DNA of 64,000 nucleotides from Prorocentrum cordatum (GCA_963575745.1 CAUYUJ010000895.1:38501-102500); one strand, 5' to 3'. Shown: positions 52,895 through 63,420, counted from the stretch's first letter. Numbers and translations are program-made. The notes: generated by a model from the letters alone, not told the origin.

Positions 52895-53235
52895 GCTCCA
52901 CCGGTGAGGAAGAGGAGGGAAGAGGAGGAGGAGGAGGAGGAAAGAGAAAGGAGGGACAGGAAAGGAAGGGAGCAGCAGCAGCGGACGACGGAGGAGGGAG
53001 AAAGGGCCGGAAGGGGCGAGAAGGGCGCGAGCCCCACGCACGCACCAACGCGCGCGGCCCGAGCAAGACGATCCACGTCTCGCGCTGGGCCAGGAGCAAG
53101 TGGACAAGGAGAGGAAGGGAGAGACACGACAAACGACCAGCACGACGACAAGGGAGAGGAGAAGGAAGAGGGAGGGAAGGGGAGGAGGGAGGGAGAGGCA
53201 GGGGAGAAAAAGACAGGGCGATAGCAGACATCAGG
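52895..53235 (+). repeat. Purine-rich low-complexity DNA
   Basis: GGAGGGAAAGAGG-type sequence; no gene. Confidence 0.6.
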
Positions 53236-53248
53236 AGAGTGAAACAAG

Positions 53249-54420
53249 TCACCGCGTATCACCATGGCGATGCCACCTCCTGTCGAAAGCCCGGGTAAGG
53301 TTAGTGTGGCCGTGCGCCCCAATTTTGCACCAGTGTTCCAGTGCATCGGAAACCTTTTGGGCATCAGGCGCCGCGCGACCACGGAAGTGGTTCGTCGCCC
53401 GGAACACGGCATACGTGGCGAGCGCTGCCAGGCTGAGCTCCTTATCCCCGGCACTGCCAAGGCACAGGAAACTCTCCAAGCTCACGTCCCGGAGCCCGAG
53501 AAATCTGCACCTGAGCTTGGAGGCTTGGCGACCAATGGGCACATAGCGTAATGCTCAATGCAATCTCGCGCTGAACATGAGCACCCCAGAGTACAGTGTC
53601 CCACATTTTGGAATCGGCGTGCCGTGCACCACCCGTTCCACTGCGTCCTCCAGACTGCGGCCACCACACGTGGCGGTGCCAACCGGCTCAGCCTCTCGAA
53701 AATACCCGGCGCTCGGGCGAGCGAGGCGGCCGATTGGAACTGAAATGGGCCATCTGGACAGCTTGTGGCGGAAACGGGCTTCGATGCATGCAGGGCTAGC
53801 CTGCAAAGCCCGAATTGAATCATAGAGAGCGCGCTGACTGTCGGAAGCCCGAAGACCGTTCGAACTCGCGCGGCGGGTGGCCGAACCTAGCACTGATGGG
53901 AAGTGTGAAGCATACCACTCTGACCATGCAGCCGCGCGCGCGGGGAACTGCGTGCCCAAGCGCGCCCAGGCAAGCTGCGTCGATATTTCACTGTGATCTT
54001 GAATGACAGTATTTGCCACTCGGAGCTTGGCGGCCCATGCGCAGTCCGAGAGGCAGCGGAAGCCGACGGGAAACGAAATCAGCGATTGCAGATTAAACAA
54101 ATCGGCTGCTGTACGCCACCCGCCCGGTCCTGAAGAGAGCTGCGTGAGTGCAGTGGCCTCTGGGGACAGATCGCAAAGTTGCCAAAGATGTGGCAATACC
54201 GGTGCAGCAAAAATGTTATAAACTCTGGCATTCAATTGCAGCCCGAGCCCGAGCCTTGACCACAGACGAACACGGTTGGAATACTTGGACACTGCGTGGG
54301 CCCATTCGGCCGCACACCGGGCAGGGCCGATCTTGAATCCCAAATACGTGGCCTGCAGTGCGAATTCCGCTCCCGCCCACTCGGGTAGCATATCCCGAAC
54401 CGCACGGCGGAATTGATGCC
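53249..54420 (-). pseudogene. LINE remnant 2: RT C-terminal region and zinc knuckle
   Basis: Minus strand: YLGFKIGPARCAAEWAHAV (end of a LINE reverse transcriptase) and LGLQLNARVYNIFAAPVLPH, down to the AGYFREAEPVG region. A frameshift near ~53,650 leads to CTLGCSCSARDCIEHYAMC, a zinc-finger-like motif that follows the RT in many LINEs. A second shift near 53,500 leads to VSLESFLCLGSAGDKELSLA and LATYAVFRATNHFRGRAAP. Truncated, two frameshifts, GGA array at the 5' end. Confidence 0.75.
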
Positions 54421-54439
54421 CTGAAGTTTCCCAGAGCGG

Positions 54440-54635
54440 AACGGAGGAGGAGGAGGATGAGGATGAGGAGGAGGAGGAGGAGGAGGATGAGGAGACGGAC
54501 GAGGAGGAGAAGGAGGACGAAGAGGAAGAAAAGGAGGAGCATGAGGAGGAGGAGGAAGAGGATGAGGAAGAGGAGGAGGAGGAGGAGGAAAGGAGGAGGA
54601 GGAGGAGGAGGAGGAGGAGGACGAGGAGAGCAGAG
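54440..54635. repeat. (GGA)n microsatellite with GAT
   Basis: GGA/GATGAGG array bordering LINE remnant 2. Confidence 0.9.
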
Positions 54636-54639
54636 AGGA

Positions 54640-55085
54640 GTGGATAGCGTGTCGCGCCGCAGCATGGCGGGCCACAGGCGGCGCAACGACACGCCAACCC
54701 AAAAAACTCCTGACCGTGCCATCGTGCTGGACGGCCTTCAGACACTCGGCGTGCCCGCAACACTGCCATCTCGCCGCAATTCCAAAGGGCCAGCGCGACG
54801 GAGGATGAGGAGGAGGAGGAGGAGGAGGAGGAGGAGGAGGTGGAGGAGGAGCAGGAGGAGCAGGAGGAGGAGGAAAAGGAGGAGGAGGACCCCTCCTCCT
54901 TCTCTGCTCCCTCCTCCTCCCCCTCCGCCCCTCCTTCCCTCCCCCCCTCGTCGTCCTCGTGCTCGTCCTCGTCCTCCCCCTTCCTCCTCCCCCTTCCTCC
55001 TCCCCGTTCCTCCTTCCCCGTCCTCCTTCCTTCCCTCACCCTCGCCCTCCTCCTGGCGGCCTCCGGGGGGTGCCCGCGCGCGCGA
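54640..55085. repeat. GGA then TCC/CTCGTC low-complexity DNA
   Basis: GGA at 54,800-54,885 switches to pyrimidine-rich CTCC to ~55,050. Confidence 0.7.
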
Positions 55086-55089
55086 CAGG

Positions 55090-55187
55090 GAGCGAGGGAG
55101 GGCCACGTGCCCCCGCCCGCCGCGAGGTCGCTGAGCTGGTCCTCCAGCTCCCTCTTCTCCGCCTCTCGCGGTCCGCCGTCGTCGCCG

Positions 55188-55286
<99 letters not shown>

Positions 55287-55320
55287 ATGCCGCCGCCGCC
55301 GATGCCACCGCCAGCATCCC
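55090..55320 (-). CDS. Possible exon: poly-Gly, poly-Asp, then coiled coil
   Basis: In one minus-strand frame the GGC tract codes poly-Gly (with two Ile), the GAC tract codes poly-Asp, and the unique sequence then reads GGPREAEKRELEDQLSDLA, a good coiled-coil helix. The same frame being meaningful on both sides suggests the triplet tract is translated. Exon limits and function unknown. Confidence 0.4.
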
Positions 55321-55574
55321 ATGGCCGGCGGGGCTACGCAGGGGCCAGGCCCAAGCCGAACTTCCCGCGCCAGCCTGGAGACCCTGCGAATGCCACCGGG
55401 GCCTCGTGGGGGGCGCTGTGGGTGCCATCGGGACCTCCCCGGATGCGCTCGGGCCCGCTCGGGCGAGGGTCTCCTGATTCTCAAAAGGCTTCTCGGAGGG
55501 CGCGAGGGCTTCTGAGAAGTCCCGCCGCCTTCTGAGAAGGCCTTCTCCTTCTCTAGGGGCCTCCTCTGTGGGGT

Positions 55575-55799
55575 CCGAGTCGATGGGGTCGAAGGATCGC
55601 GCCGCGTCGCCAATGCATCGCCCATGGATCGCCGATGCATCGGCGATGCACTGGTGACGCTGGCGATGCATCGGCGACGTGGGCGTGGAGAAAATCGGGC
55701 TCCGCATCGAGCCGCATCGCCGATGCATCGGCGATGCGTCGGCGATGCGGCGCGATCCTCCGACCCCATCTACTCAGACCCCATCTAGGAGGCCTAGAT
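55575..55799. mobile_element. Element G, copy 2
   Basis: GATGCATCGGCGATGC units and GCGCGATCCTCCGACCCCAT..GGAGGCCTAGAT right end. Confidence 0.75.
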
Positions 55800-55960
55800 T
55801 TAGGTCGGGCATGTCCCCCTACAGACTAAATTCGGGTGAAAAATTACACATCGTCAAGACATGCCACCAAATAGGTATACATAATCAAACAAATCGTCGT
55901 CAGCTTATTCTTTTGACTATTTTTGAATTTTCCCCCTTTAGAGGGACAGGCCCGACTTAA
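55800..55960 (-). mobile_element. Element A, copy 7, perfect 8-bp TSD
   Basis: Identical target copies GCCTAGAT at 55,792-55,799 and 55,961-55,968; on the minus strand ATCTAG|GC gives the AG|GC seen at copy 5. The right end is partly duplicated again at ~55,973-55,995. Confidence 0.85.
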
Positions 55961-55996
55961 GCCTAGATTCTCAGGCCCGACTTAAGCCTAGATTCT

Positions 55997-56170
55997 CACC
56001 TCCCCCCGCGCTCGCCCTGGCCGCAGCGAGAGGCGGCGGGCCCGCGCAGGGGCCAAGGAGAGGCGGGTGGCTGCCGCCACCGCCGTGCGCGGCAGCCGAG
56101 GCCGCCTCTCGGCAGGCGCGGCGGGCAGCCCTCGGCGCGAGCACTCCTGCGTCCTCCGCCGCCCTCCCCC
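55997..56170. other. GC-rich spacer
   Basis: Open in several frames, nothing recognised. Confidence 0.25.
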
Positions 56171-56174
56171 TCCT

Positions 56175-56350
56175 GCAGCCCCCCCCTCCTCCTCCTCCTC
56201 CTCCTCCTCCTCCTCCTCCTCGTCCTCCTCCTCCTCTCCTCCTCCTCCTCCTCCTCCTCCTCCTCCTCCTCCTCCTCCTCCTCCTCCTCCTCCTCCCCCT
56301 CCCCCTCCCACCCTCCTCCTTCTCCTCCTCCTCCTCCTCCTCCTCTCATC
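56175..56350. repeat. (TCC)n microsatellite
   Basis: CTCCTC array. Confidence 0.95.
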
Positions 56351-56354
56351 CTCT

Positions 56355-56660
56355 TCCTCCTCCGCTCTTCTTCCCAGAGACCCAGCGCATTGAGAACATC
56401 AGGATGGTGTTTGTTTGGCTGTTCTCGGCCTCTAAAGACCTTCGTTGGGCGCGTGGACCGTCAAACCAAGACTCGGGATGTAAAACTGGTCCCAAGGAAT
56501 CGGTCGAGACTTCCAGGGGGGGGGCGTTTCGAAAAACGACATCGGATCTCTGGGCTCCTTGGCCCCCTCCGTCGGCCTCCCGTTGGTCTCGGAAACACTG
56601 TCACCGCAGAAGCACTGGGGCCGCAAAAACAGTGCGGATGGAATGGGATACTACCGAGGC
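56355..56660. other. No gene recognised
   Basis: Between a TCC array and LINE remnant 3. Confidence 0.35.
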
Positions 56661-56666
56661 TGGTCC

Positions 56667-57925
56667 TTAGATACCCACCCTTCGGCAATCCAAACCGAGG
56701 CCCGACCGACTAACATGAGATTTTGAACTGGGGACGGTACCGCTCTTGAGCTTGGTAAAACTCCCCATGGCGTGGCGATTGGCAAGACCCCCAAGGCACG
56801 GGCAACGCAGGTCATGGGATCGAGAACTCGCGAAGGCACCGCAGCACGAGCACCGCGCCACACGACCCCACATCAACCAGACCCGATGCGTCCTGTGACT
56901 GGTCCTGGCAATCTTGAGCGGCCCACCACAGGGGAAAGCACAAACCGCTGCGCGAGACTTTCCTTTCTCGCCGCAGTGCAGAGACAAGACCGAGGATTCT
57001 AAACCTTCTCACCAGCATACCCCCCGGGATCAGGAACGCGCTCGGGGGGACGCGGCTTGGCCCGTCTGGGCCGACAGAACCGAGCTACGTCAGGAAAGGA
57101 CCGAGAACTCAAACCGTTCACTGCCTCGGCTATGAGCCATGCTACCTGCCGCACTCGCGGCACACATTCATTGCATCACTGCTTCATGTATGGACTGTGG
57201 GGTTGTGCTCGAGTCCCTTCTTGGCCAGCTCGTCAGCCTTCTCGTTCCCCCCTCCACTTCCATTCCTCAATCCTGCGAGCACGGGACTGGTGGAGGGACA
57301 AGCGAGACGCAATCTTACTCAAAGATACACTGTCGATCCCCACGTCAACCGCTAACCTGAACATCTCCTCCCAGAGCTCCGAGAAGGCTACTTTCTCAAG
57401 GTCCGGTTGAGGCCCCTTCTTCCACACGTCAGTTTACCATGGAGCAATCGGTGACCGCTTCCATGGCCTCAGCGTCTGCAAGACGGAGACACATGAAGAC
57501 CGTAGCACACCTGGCCACACCCAGCAATCTGAACCGCATGTGGAACTGGTCCGAATGCCAGTCCGTGGATCCATCCTCCGAACCTGTCCTCATGAACACA
57601 TACCACAGCCCCCCCCACCCCGGAGAACTGCGGGAGCTCTGGGTCTAAGCCTGACCCATCAATACAAACCCTGGTCCCTACGACGCCTCCTGGGGGAACC
57701 ACTTCCCACTTGCGGCCAGCCACGGTGTACGGAACAGGCCAAACGGTCGGGCTGGGAGCCACCCCCCTGGCCAACAGCACGACAACGCCTGGATAGTCTT
57801 TTCGCACAAGCGCAATCAAACCACAACCTGTGACACGATGCTTCTGAGATCCCACTGCTGCATGGCAAACTTGACAGAGTGGGTCAACACCACGACGGTC
57901 ATCAAACAATTGAAGCTGAGATGGT
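56667..57925 (-). pseudogene. LINE remnant 3: zinc finger, RNase H, C-terminal motif
   Basis: Minus strand: CQVCHAAVGSQKHRVTGC (zinc-finger-like) near 57,870-57,820 and VGTRVCIDGSGLDPELPQFS (RNase H first Asp strand, IDGS) near 57,680. Then come SELWEEMFRLAVDVGIDS and SRARRIEEWK (~57,270), and ADELAKKGLEHN (~57,230; the final RNase H Asp helix). Last is a C-terminal CGEKG..C..CG, then CSCCGAFASSRSHDLRCPC. The pieces are in three frames, so the element is dead. Its C-terminal motif pattern parallels LINE remnant 1. Confidence 0.7.
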
Positions 57926-57929
57926 TCCT

Positions 57930-58500
57930 TGGCACCCTCCTCCTCTTCATCCTCCTTCTCGCCACCTTCTCTTCTTTCGCCCTTTCCTCCTCCCGCCCGC
58001 CTTCACTTCCTCCTCCTCTTCATCATCATCCTCCTCCTCCTCACCCGCGCCGCTGCGAGCAGAGGTGTGGTTCTAATCAGGGGTCCACGACGGTGGCTGG
58101 TGGCGGCCCGCGGTGTCTGGTCTTTGCAAAGATTGGATCTTGCGACCGTGACCGCGTGTTCTGACCACTGCTTGGCTGTCCAACGGGTGCCGCATAGACA
58201 CCTCGCAGCCTCCTCCATGTTACCCCTTTCAGCACTTGCACACACGCTGACCGCATGGGCAGGTCAACGCTGCCCCACACCGAGGCCACCTCATCATTGT
58301 CTTCATGGCTATCTCAAGTACTACCTCATGCATACGCACCTCGCCGACATCTCATAGCCGCCTCAGGGCGACCTCTTACATGTCACAGGCTAGTACGAGG
58401 AGGATCCGCACCACATACCAAGGATGTCGAGCGACACACTCTTTTTGCGTCGGCGGCTGGGCAGAGGGTGACTGCTCCGGCGATCGGGCATCAGGGGGGC
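57930..58500 (-). other. TCC array and probable LINE 5' extension
   Basis: A CTCCTC run at 57,935-58,055 interrupts the element. The minus-strand frame EEAARCLCGTRWTAKQWSEH beyond it may be further element sequence. Confidence 0.35.
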
Positions 58501-58808
58501 GCACTAGATGCAAGTTGGGCCGCGATGCACGTGGGAAGGGGAGGAGACCCCAACGCGACGAGTTGTCGAGCGACTCACGCGCAGAATTATCCGAGATGCG
58601 GCCATCCACTCTGCGCCCTCCGTGGCCCCAGCGTTGCCCTGGCAGCGACCGCTGCCCTGCGCGGAGCCCGACCGAAGGAAACCGCCGCCCCTTGTGCGGC
58701 GGCGCGCGCGACAGGGCAACCGCGGGCCTTCTACAATGAGAGGACGGCACGGGCCTCTCAGAAGGCATGGGCCTCTCACGGAGGCCTTCCAAACGTGGTC
58801 CGCGTAGA
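58500..58808 (-). other. Possible exon, unrecognised
   Basis: Frame YADHVWKASVRGPCLLRGP onward on the minus strand, next to element G copy 3; no domain. Confidence 0.25.
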
Positions 58809-58811
58809 TTG

Positions 58812-58977
58812 GGTCGGAAGGTCGCGCGATGCATCGGCGATGCATCACCGATGCATCGGCGACGCTGGCGTGGAGAAAGTCAGGTGCCACACCGATCCAC
58901 ATCGCCGATGCATCGGCGATGCGGCGCGATCTGCCGACCCCGTCTACTCCGACCCCATCTGGGAGACCTAGATATCA
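58812..58977. mobile_element. Element G, copy 3
   Basis: Ends GATTGGGTCGGAAGGTCGCG and GCGCGATCTGCCGACCCCGT are inverted; inner GATGCATCGGCGATGC repeats. This copy has no A element at its end. Confidence 0.8.
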
Positions 58978-58979
58978 GA

Positions 58980-59200
58980 GGCCCCCCAGGCTTCCAAGAC
59001 GCCCTCCCTGAGGGGCCCAGAGGTATCTGCCAGGACTCCTCCCTGATGCGCCCGAAGGCACCTGCCAAGACGCTTCCTTCGGCAGCCCGAGAAGCACCTG
59101 CCAGAGCGCTCTCCCGAGGCGCCTGGAGGTATCTGCCAGGACGAGGGCATCACAGCCACGAGAGTGCCCAGAAGCCCCCAAGGGCTCCCACCAGGACGGC
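58980..59200 (+). repeat. ~45-bp tandem repeat
   Basis: Four units of GAGG..CC..GAGGTATCTGCCAGGAC. Confidence 0.65.
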
Positions 59201-59309
59201 CCCCTGCCTTCCACGAGGCCCCTTGCCCCCCCCTGCCCCGCCCTGGGGAGGCCGCCTGCCCTCTTCGCGCCCCCCCCCCCTGCCCGCGCCGCCGCCGCCG
59301 CGCGGGAGC

Positions 59310-59815
<506 letters not shown>

Positions 59816-59816
59816 G

Positions 59817-60060
59817 GCAGGAGGAGGAGGATGAGGAGGAGGAGGAGGAGGAGGAGGAGGAGGAGGAGGAGGAGGAGGAGGAGGAGGAGGAGGAGGAGGA
59901 GGAGGAGTGGGGGGGGGAGGAGGGGAGGAGGAGGAGGAGTGGAGAGAAGGAGGAGGAGAGGAGGGGAGGAGGAGGAGGAGGAGGAGGAGGTGAGGATGGG
60001 GGGAGGAGGAGGAGGAGGAGGAGGAGGAGGAGGAGGAGGAGGAGGCGGAGGAGGAGGACC
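59817..60060. repeat. (GGA)n microsatellite
   Basis: GGA array with GGG interruptions. Confidence 0.95.
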
Positions 60061-60264
60061 GATCGCCCCGCCGTCGCCCGCCCCACCCTCGGCCCGAGGG
60101 CGCCCTGCCCGCCCCTGGAGGAGCCGAGGGGCGCTGCACCTGGGGATCCTCAGGCGGGGGACCCGGAGTCGCGCCGCCGGGCCGAGACTGCACACGTGTA
60201 CTGATACTGATAATATCGGCGGTGGACATAACTCCCTTTAGTAAACCTCCCCTTGCAGTCAACG

Positions 60265-60428
60265 CGCCTAGTAAGGACGCGCGCCTTCATCTAGGATACC
60301 CTTGCGTCCTAGCCTCTGTGGCCCGTCCTTTGCCGTTTTCACTGGTCGCCGCCGCCCAAAAAAATCCCAACTTCAGCCTCCAAGGGTCTTGCGTCCTTAC
60401 CACGCGTCCTTACTATACGTTTTCACTG
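60265..60428. mobile_element. Element J, copy 2
   Basis: Inverse orientation to copy 1; shares AAGGACGC.TGGTAAGGACG and TTTTTGGGCGGCGG. Lies between two copies of CTTTAGTAAACCTCCCCTT (60,236 and 60,537). Confidence 0.7.
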
Positions 60429-60659
60429 TAGTGAAAACGGCCTCAAGCGTCGAGGCTACGTGCAGGGTTGCTGGAGTCCTGCAGTGCCAAAAGAAGTCCC
60501 TGAGTTGGGAAACATACTCGCTCTTTACGCTTGTCCCTTTAGTAAACCTCCCCTTAGTGAAAACGGCCTGGGACCGAAACCGACGGACCTGGACCCGCAA
60601 AAATGACGGCCGCGACGCCCGCTCGCGAACCGAAAACGGCCAATTCCTTAATCGACGTG

Positions 60660-60722
60660 TCAGGGTAGGAGGTCTATCCACCTCCGATTAAAGGGCTTCA
60701 AGATCCCCCAGCGACGAGCTTC
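60660..60722 (-). CDS. Possible terminal exon after E copy 3
   Basis: Reads EARRWGILKPFNRRWIDLLP then TGA; phase 0 with the upstream frame ending MRPRLAER. Confidence 0.4.
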   Translation of the reverse strand, partial: EARRWGILKPFNRRWIDLLP

Positions 60723-60857
60723 CTGGCCATCGCTCGGACGTCCATTCCCCGTGTTTTTTTCGGTTTCGTGCGTGCTTTTTTCGCCAAGTGATCAAGGATG
60801 CTCCTCGATGATCCTCACCGAAGGAAACATGCACACGTCCGAGCGATGCCAAGCTTC
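60723..60857 (-). mobile_element. Element E, copy 3, as a GA-AG intron
   Basis: TIRs TGGCATCGCTCGGACGTGT and inverse. GAAGCT follows on both sides (GAAGCTTG at the start, GAAGCTCG after the CCAG). With donor GA and acceptor AG the frame is restored exactly. Confidence 0.55.
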
Positions 60858-61499
60858 GCGCTCCGCGAGGCGCGGTCGCATCCTGCCCTCGCAGCTGACC
60901 CCCGAAACAGAGCAGCTTCCTTGTCCAGGGTCCTGTTCGCGCCCTTGCGCCTGACCCGCCCGTGGCTCCGCCGCCGCCCCTGGAACCCGCACGGGCCCGC
61001 CCAGAGCGCGGATGCCCCCACAGCCATCAGGGACAGCCGGGGGCTCGCCATTCCGCCGGACCGCCGACGTTGTGACCTTTTCAATGCATGTGGCCCTCGA
61101 ACCTCTCGGCCCCTTCCTCGGGGCCAGCTTCTCGACTCGTACTCTTTTTTTCGACGGACCCGTGGGACCCAGAAGCGGGCCTCGGGTGGCCGCAGTGGAA
61201 GGACCACCGCCGGCGTTGCAAACATCATGGGCCCTACTCCGGAGGCCCTGGACCCCAAACTGTGGACCTCTCACTTTTACTGTTGCCGCCTCCCGCCGAC
61301 CCGTCGCTGGCTTCCGCTCCAGCGGACCCGCCACCGCTTCACTTCCGCCGGCCTTCCACCGAATGCAAGGCGCGCCGGAGACGAGGCCTCTCCTGGAATG
61401 TGCGCCATGACCTCGGAGGGATGCCCTGAGATCCGACGCTGCGAAAGAACATCGCGAAAAATCACGCCTGGAGGTATGGGCCCCGTCTTGCTGCGTCAT
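60858..61499 (-). CDS. Possible exon, basic protein, unrecognised
   Basis: Open 214-codon minus-strand frame from ATG at 61,499. It includes DFSRCSFAASDLRASLRGHG, KKRVRVEKLAPRKGPRG and EQDPGQGSCSVSGVSCEGRM. Arg/Gly/Lys-rich; no domain. It overlaps 61,462-61,542 in a different frame, so at most one of the two is right there. Confidence 0.35.
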
Positions 61500-61542
61500 T
61501 TTTCGATGCTGGGCGATCTACTAGGTCCCCAGTGAAGGGGCC
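61462..61542 (-). CDS. Possible terminal exon after D copy 5
   Basis: GPFTGDLVDRPASKNDAARR then GPYLQA and a stop. It joins in phase 0 to the exon upstream of D copy 5. Short, so chance is possible. Confidence 0.35.
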   Translation of the reverse strand, partial: GPFTGDLVDRPASKNDAARRGPYLQA

Positions 61543-61693
61543 CTGGGACACACAAATAAATACACACAAACAACAGGATCCCCATATTTCCCCATATTTT
61601 CTGGGTTTCTGTCTTCCCCCCCACTTCCCATATTTTCCTATATTTTCCTGGGAGTCGACGATTAATTGTGTCTGTGTTTTTTCCTCTCCTGAC
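61543..61693 (-). mobile_element. Element D, copy 5, as a GT-AG intron
   Basis: 151 nt from GTCAGGAGAGGAAAAAACAC to TTTGTGTGTCCCAG, the cleanest D copy. Donor after codon GGA (61,696-61,694), acceptor before GGC (61,542-61,540). Confidence 0.65.
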
Positions 61694-61795
61694 TCCAGGT
61701 GACCCGATGAGGCGATCCTCAAACCAGCGCCCTCGGCGTATGGGCCGGTACCAGAAGTCCACGGCGGCGTCCACACATCCTCGGGCGTTGCTGAA
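61694..61795 (-). CDS. Possible exon upstream of D copy 5
   Basis: Minus-strand frame CVDAAVDFWYRPIRRGRWF then EDRLIGSPG. Aromatic and charged composition looks coding. TTCAG near 61,792 is a possible acceptor. Confidence 0.4.
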
Positions 61796-61799
61796 TGGG

Positions 61800-61944
61800 A
61801 GGGGGGGCGATGCGTGGGGGGCGGGGAAGTGGAATCGTGCACCTTTCGCGCCACTTTTGGGGGCCCCATCAGGACTCCTACTTAGGGCACAAGAGGTGCG
61901 CCTTTCCTCGCCCCCCCCCTATTGATCGCCCCCTCCCCTACTAG
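61800..61944. other. Spacer
   Basis: No gene seen. Confidence 0.3.
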
Positions 61945-62150
61945 AGGCCTCCGAGATGGGGTCCGGGTAGATGAGGTCGGGGGATCGCGCCGCATCGCCA
62001 GTGCATCGGCAATGCATCGTCGATGCATCGCCGACGTCGGCGACGCATCGGCGACGTCGTCGCGGAGAAAACGGGGCTCCGCACCGAGCCGCATCGTCGA
62101 TGCCTCGGCGATGCGGCGCGATCCTCCGACCCCGGCTGCTCCGACCCCAT
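61945..62150. mobile_element. Element G, copy 4
   Basis: GATGGGGTCCGGGTAGATGA, GCATCGGCGA repeats, GCGCGATCCTCCGACCCCGG end. It begins right at the stop codon of the JmjC-like gene. Confidence 0.7.
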
Positions 62151-62173
62151 CTATAGGAGGCCGAAACTTTCGA
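62151..62173 (-). CDS. JmjC-like gene, possible last exon
   Basis: Seven sense codons (with the split codon) ESFGLL and TAG, after a GTGTAG acceptor at the edge of element L. Confidence 0.35.
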
Positions 62174-62505
62174 CTACACGCAAGAGTGACCCTGGGTAAG
62201 AGTGACCTTTGGTGCGCGGCTTTGGGGGGGCCGCGGGGGGAGCGAACACGAGCGCGCAAGACACTATCATCGCATCGCGTTCGGCGATCGGCGCATATGA
62301 TCTATGATGATATATGATGATATATGTTGTAAGGTGATGCGAGATGTTGTAAGGTGATGCGAGATGATGCGGAAGAGTTAGAACTATGATCCATCTCCCG
62401 CTATCATCTAAGATCATCTCGCAATGCCGCCGCCCATCTAGGCATCTTGCCCGCACCAAAGGTCACTCCAGCGAGAAAGTCACTCTTGCGTCCAGTCGAG
62501 CTCAC
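62174..62505 (-). mobile_element. Element L as a GT-AG intron
   Basis: Ends TCGACTGGACGCAAGAGTGA and TCGACTACACGCAAGAGTGA (inverted) with AGTGACCTTTGGTGCG further in on both arms. On the minus strand the interval starts GTGAGC and ends GTGTAG. Confidence 0.6.
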
Positions 62506-62618
62506 GCAGCGCCCAGCATCCGCACCGGGCCCCGGCGTCTGGGCCCCCGAAGGAGCGCCGCTGCTGGTGCCAGTAGGCCGGCAGGAACAGGGCGTCGCCG
62601 GGGAGGACGGTGCACCTC
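62506..62618 (-). CDS. JmjC/cupin-type exon
   Basis: 113 nt beginning after a polypyrimidine tract and GCATGCCAG. It encodes RCTVLPGDALFLPAYWHQQ then RRSFGGPDAGARCGCWAL. The GDxLFxPxxWxHQV-type block is characteristic of JmjC-domain hydroxylases (2-oxoglutarate/Fe(II) cupins): the strand with PGDALFLPAYW precedes the third metal-ligand His (WHQ here). The upstream part with the HxD motif was not found; it would lie beyond the GGA array at 62,700-62,895. A GTGAGC donor at 62,505 is the first intron base, and element L fills the intron. Confidence 0.6.
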
Positions 62619-62699
62619 CTGGCATGCGAAGGGGGGGGGTCGGGGAGGGCAGGGACTTCTCCGGGCGCCCTGGGTCCTCTCTGGGCCTCCCGAGGGGGA

Positions 62700-62895
62700 G
62701 GGGGGGGGGGGGGCAAAGGAGGAGGAGGAGGCAGGAGGAGGAGGAGGAGGCGGAGGAGGAGGAGGAGGAGGAGGAGGAGGTGGCAAGGAATGGCAAGGGG
62801 GAGGAGGAGGAGGAGGAGGAGGAGGAGGAGGAGGAGGAGGAGGAGGAGGAGGAGGAGGAGGAGGAGGAGGAGAAGGAGGAGGAGGAGGAGGGCGA
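62700..62895. repeat. (GGA)n microsatellite
   Basis: GGA array in the intron upstream of the JmjC-like exon. Confidence 0.95.
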
Positions 62896-62899
62896 GGAG

Positions 62900-63035
62900 G
62901 AATGAATGAACGAACGAATGAATGAATGAATGACTGACGGAATGCATGAATGACTGACTGGATGTTTGACTGAATGACTGAATGACTGATTGATTGATTG
63001 ATTGATTGAATGAATGATTGCATGAGTGAATGAAT
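62900..63035. repeat. (GAAT)n/(GATT)n tetranucleotide array
   Basis: AATGAATGAACGAACG then TGACTGAATGAC and GATTGATT units. Confidence 0.9.
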
Positions 63036-63360
63036 GAATATCCTCCGCTGCCCAGTGTGTCGCACTTGGGCCGCGCTGCGAGGGAGGCCGGGAGCCGACG
63101 GAGGCAGAGAGGCGAGGGGTGCCGAGACGAGATGGCCCGGACCTCCGACGCCGCGAGTCTTCCGCACCGTGGACCCGAGGAGGTCTGGACCGCTTGCCGG
63201 GGACCGCTCCTCCACCCCGCGTCGCTTCCGACGGCCCGGGGCCCCCGCGAGGGCACCCTGTGGGGCTGGACGTTGCCGGGAACCTCCCGTCGTGTTCCCT
63301 CCACGGCGCGAGGCGCTCCTGCACGCCGAGGGGAGCCCCGAGGGGGGAGGCAGGAAGGAC
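63036..63360. other. GC-rich segment, coding status unclear
   Basis: Open on both strands; none of the minus-strand frames shows the expected first half of a JmjC domain. Confidence 0.3.
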
Positions 63361-63361
63361 G

Positions 63362-63420
63362 CGGAGGGAGGAGGAGGAGGAGGAGGAGGAGGAGGAGGAG
63401 GAGGAGGAGGAGGAGGATGA
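63362..63420. repeat. (GGA)n microsatellite
   Basis: GGA array ending in TGA at 63,418. Confidence 0.9.
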
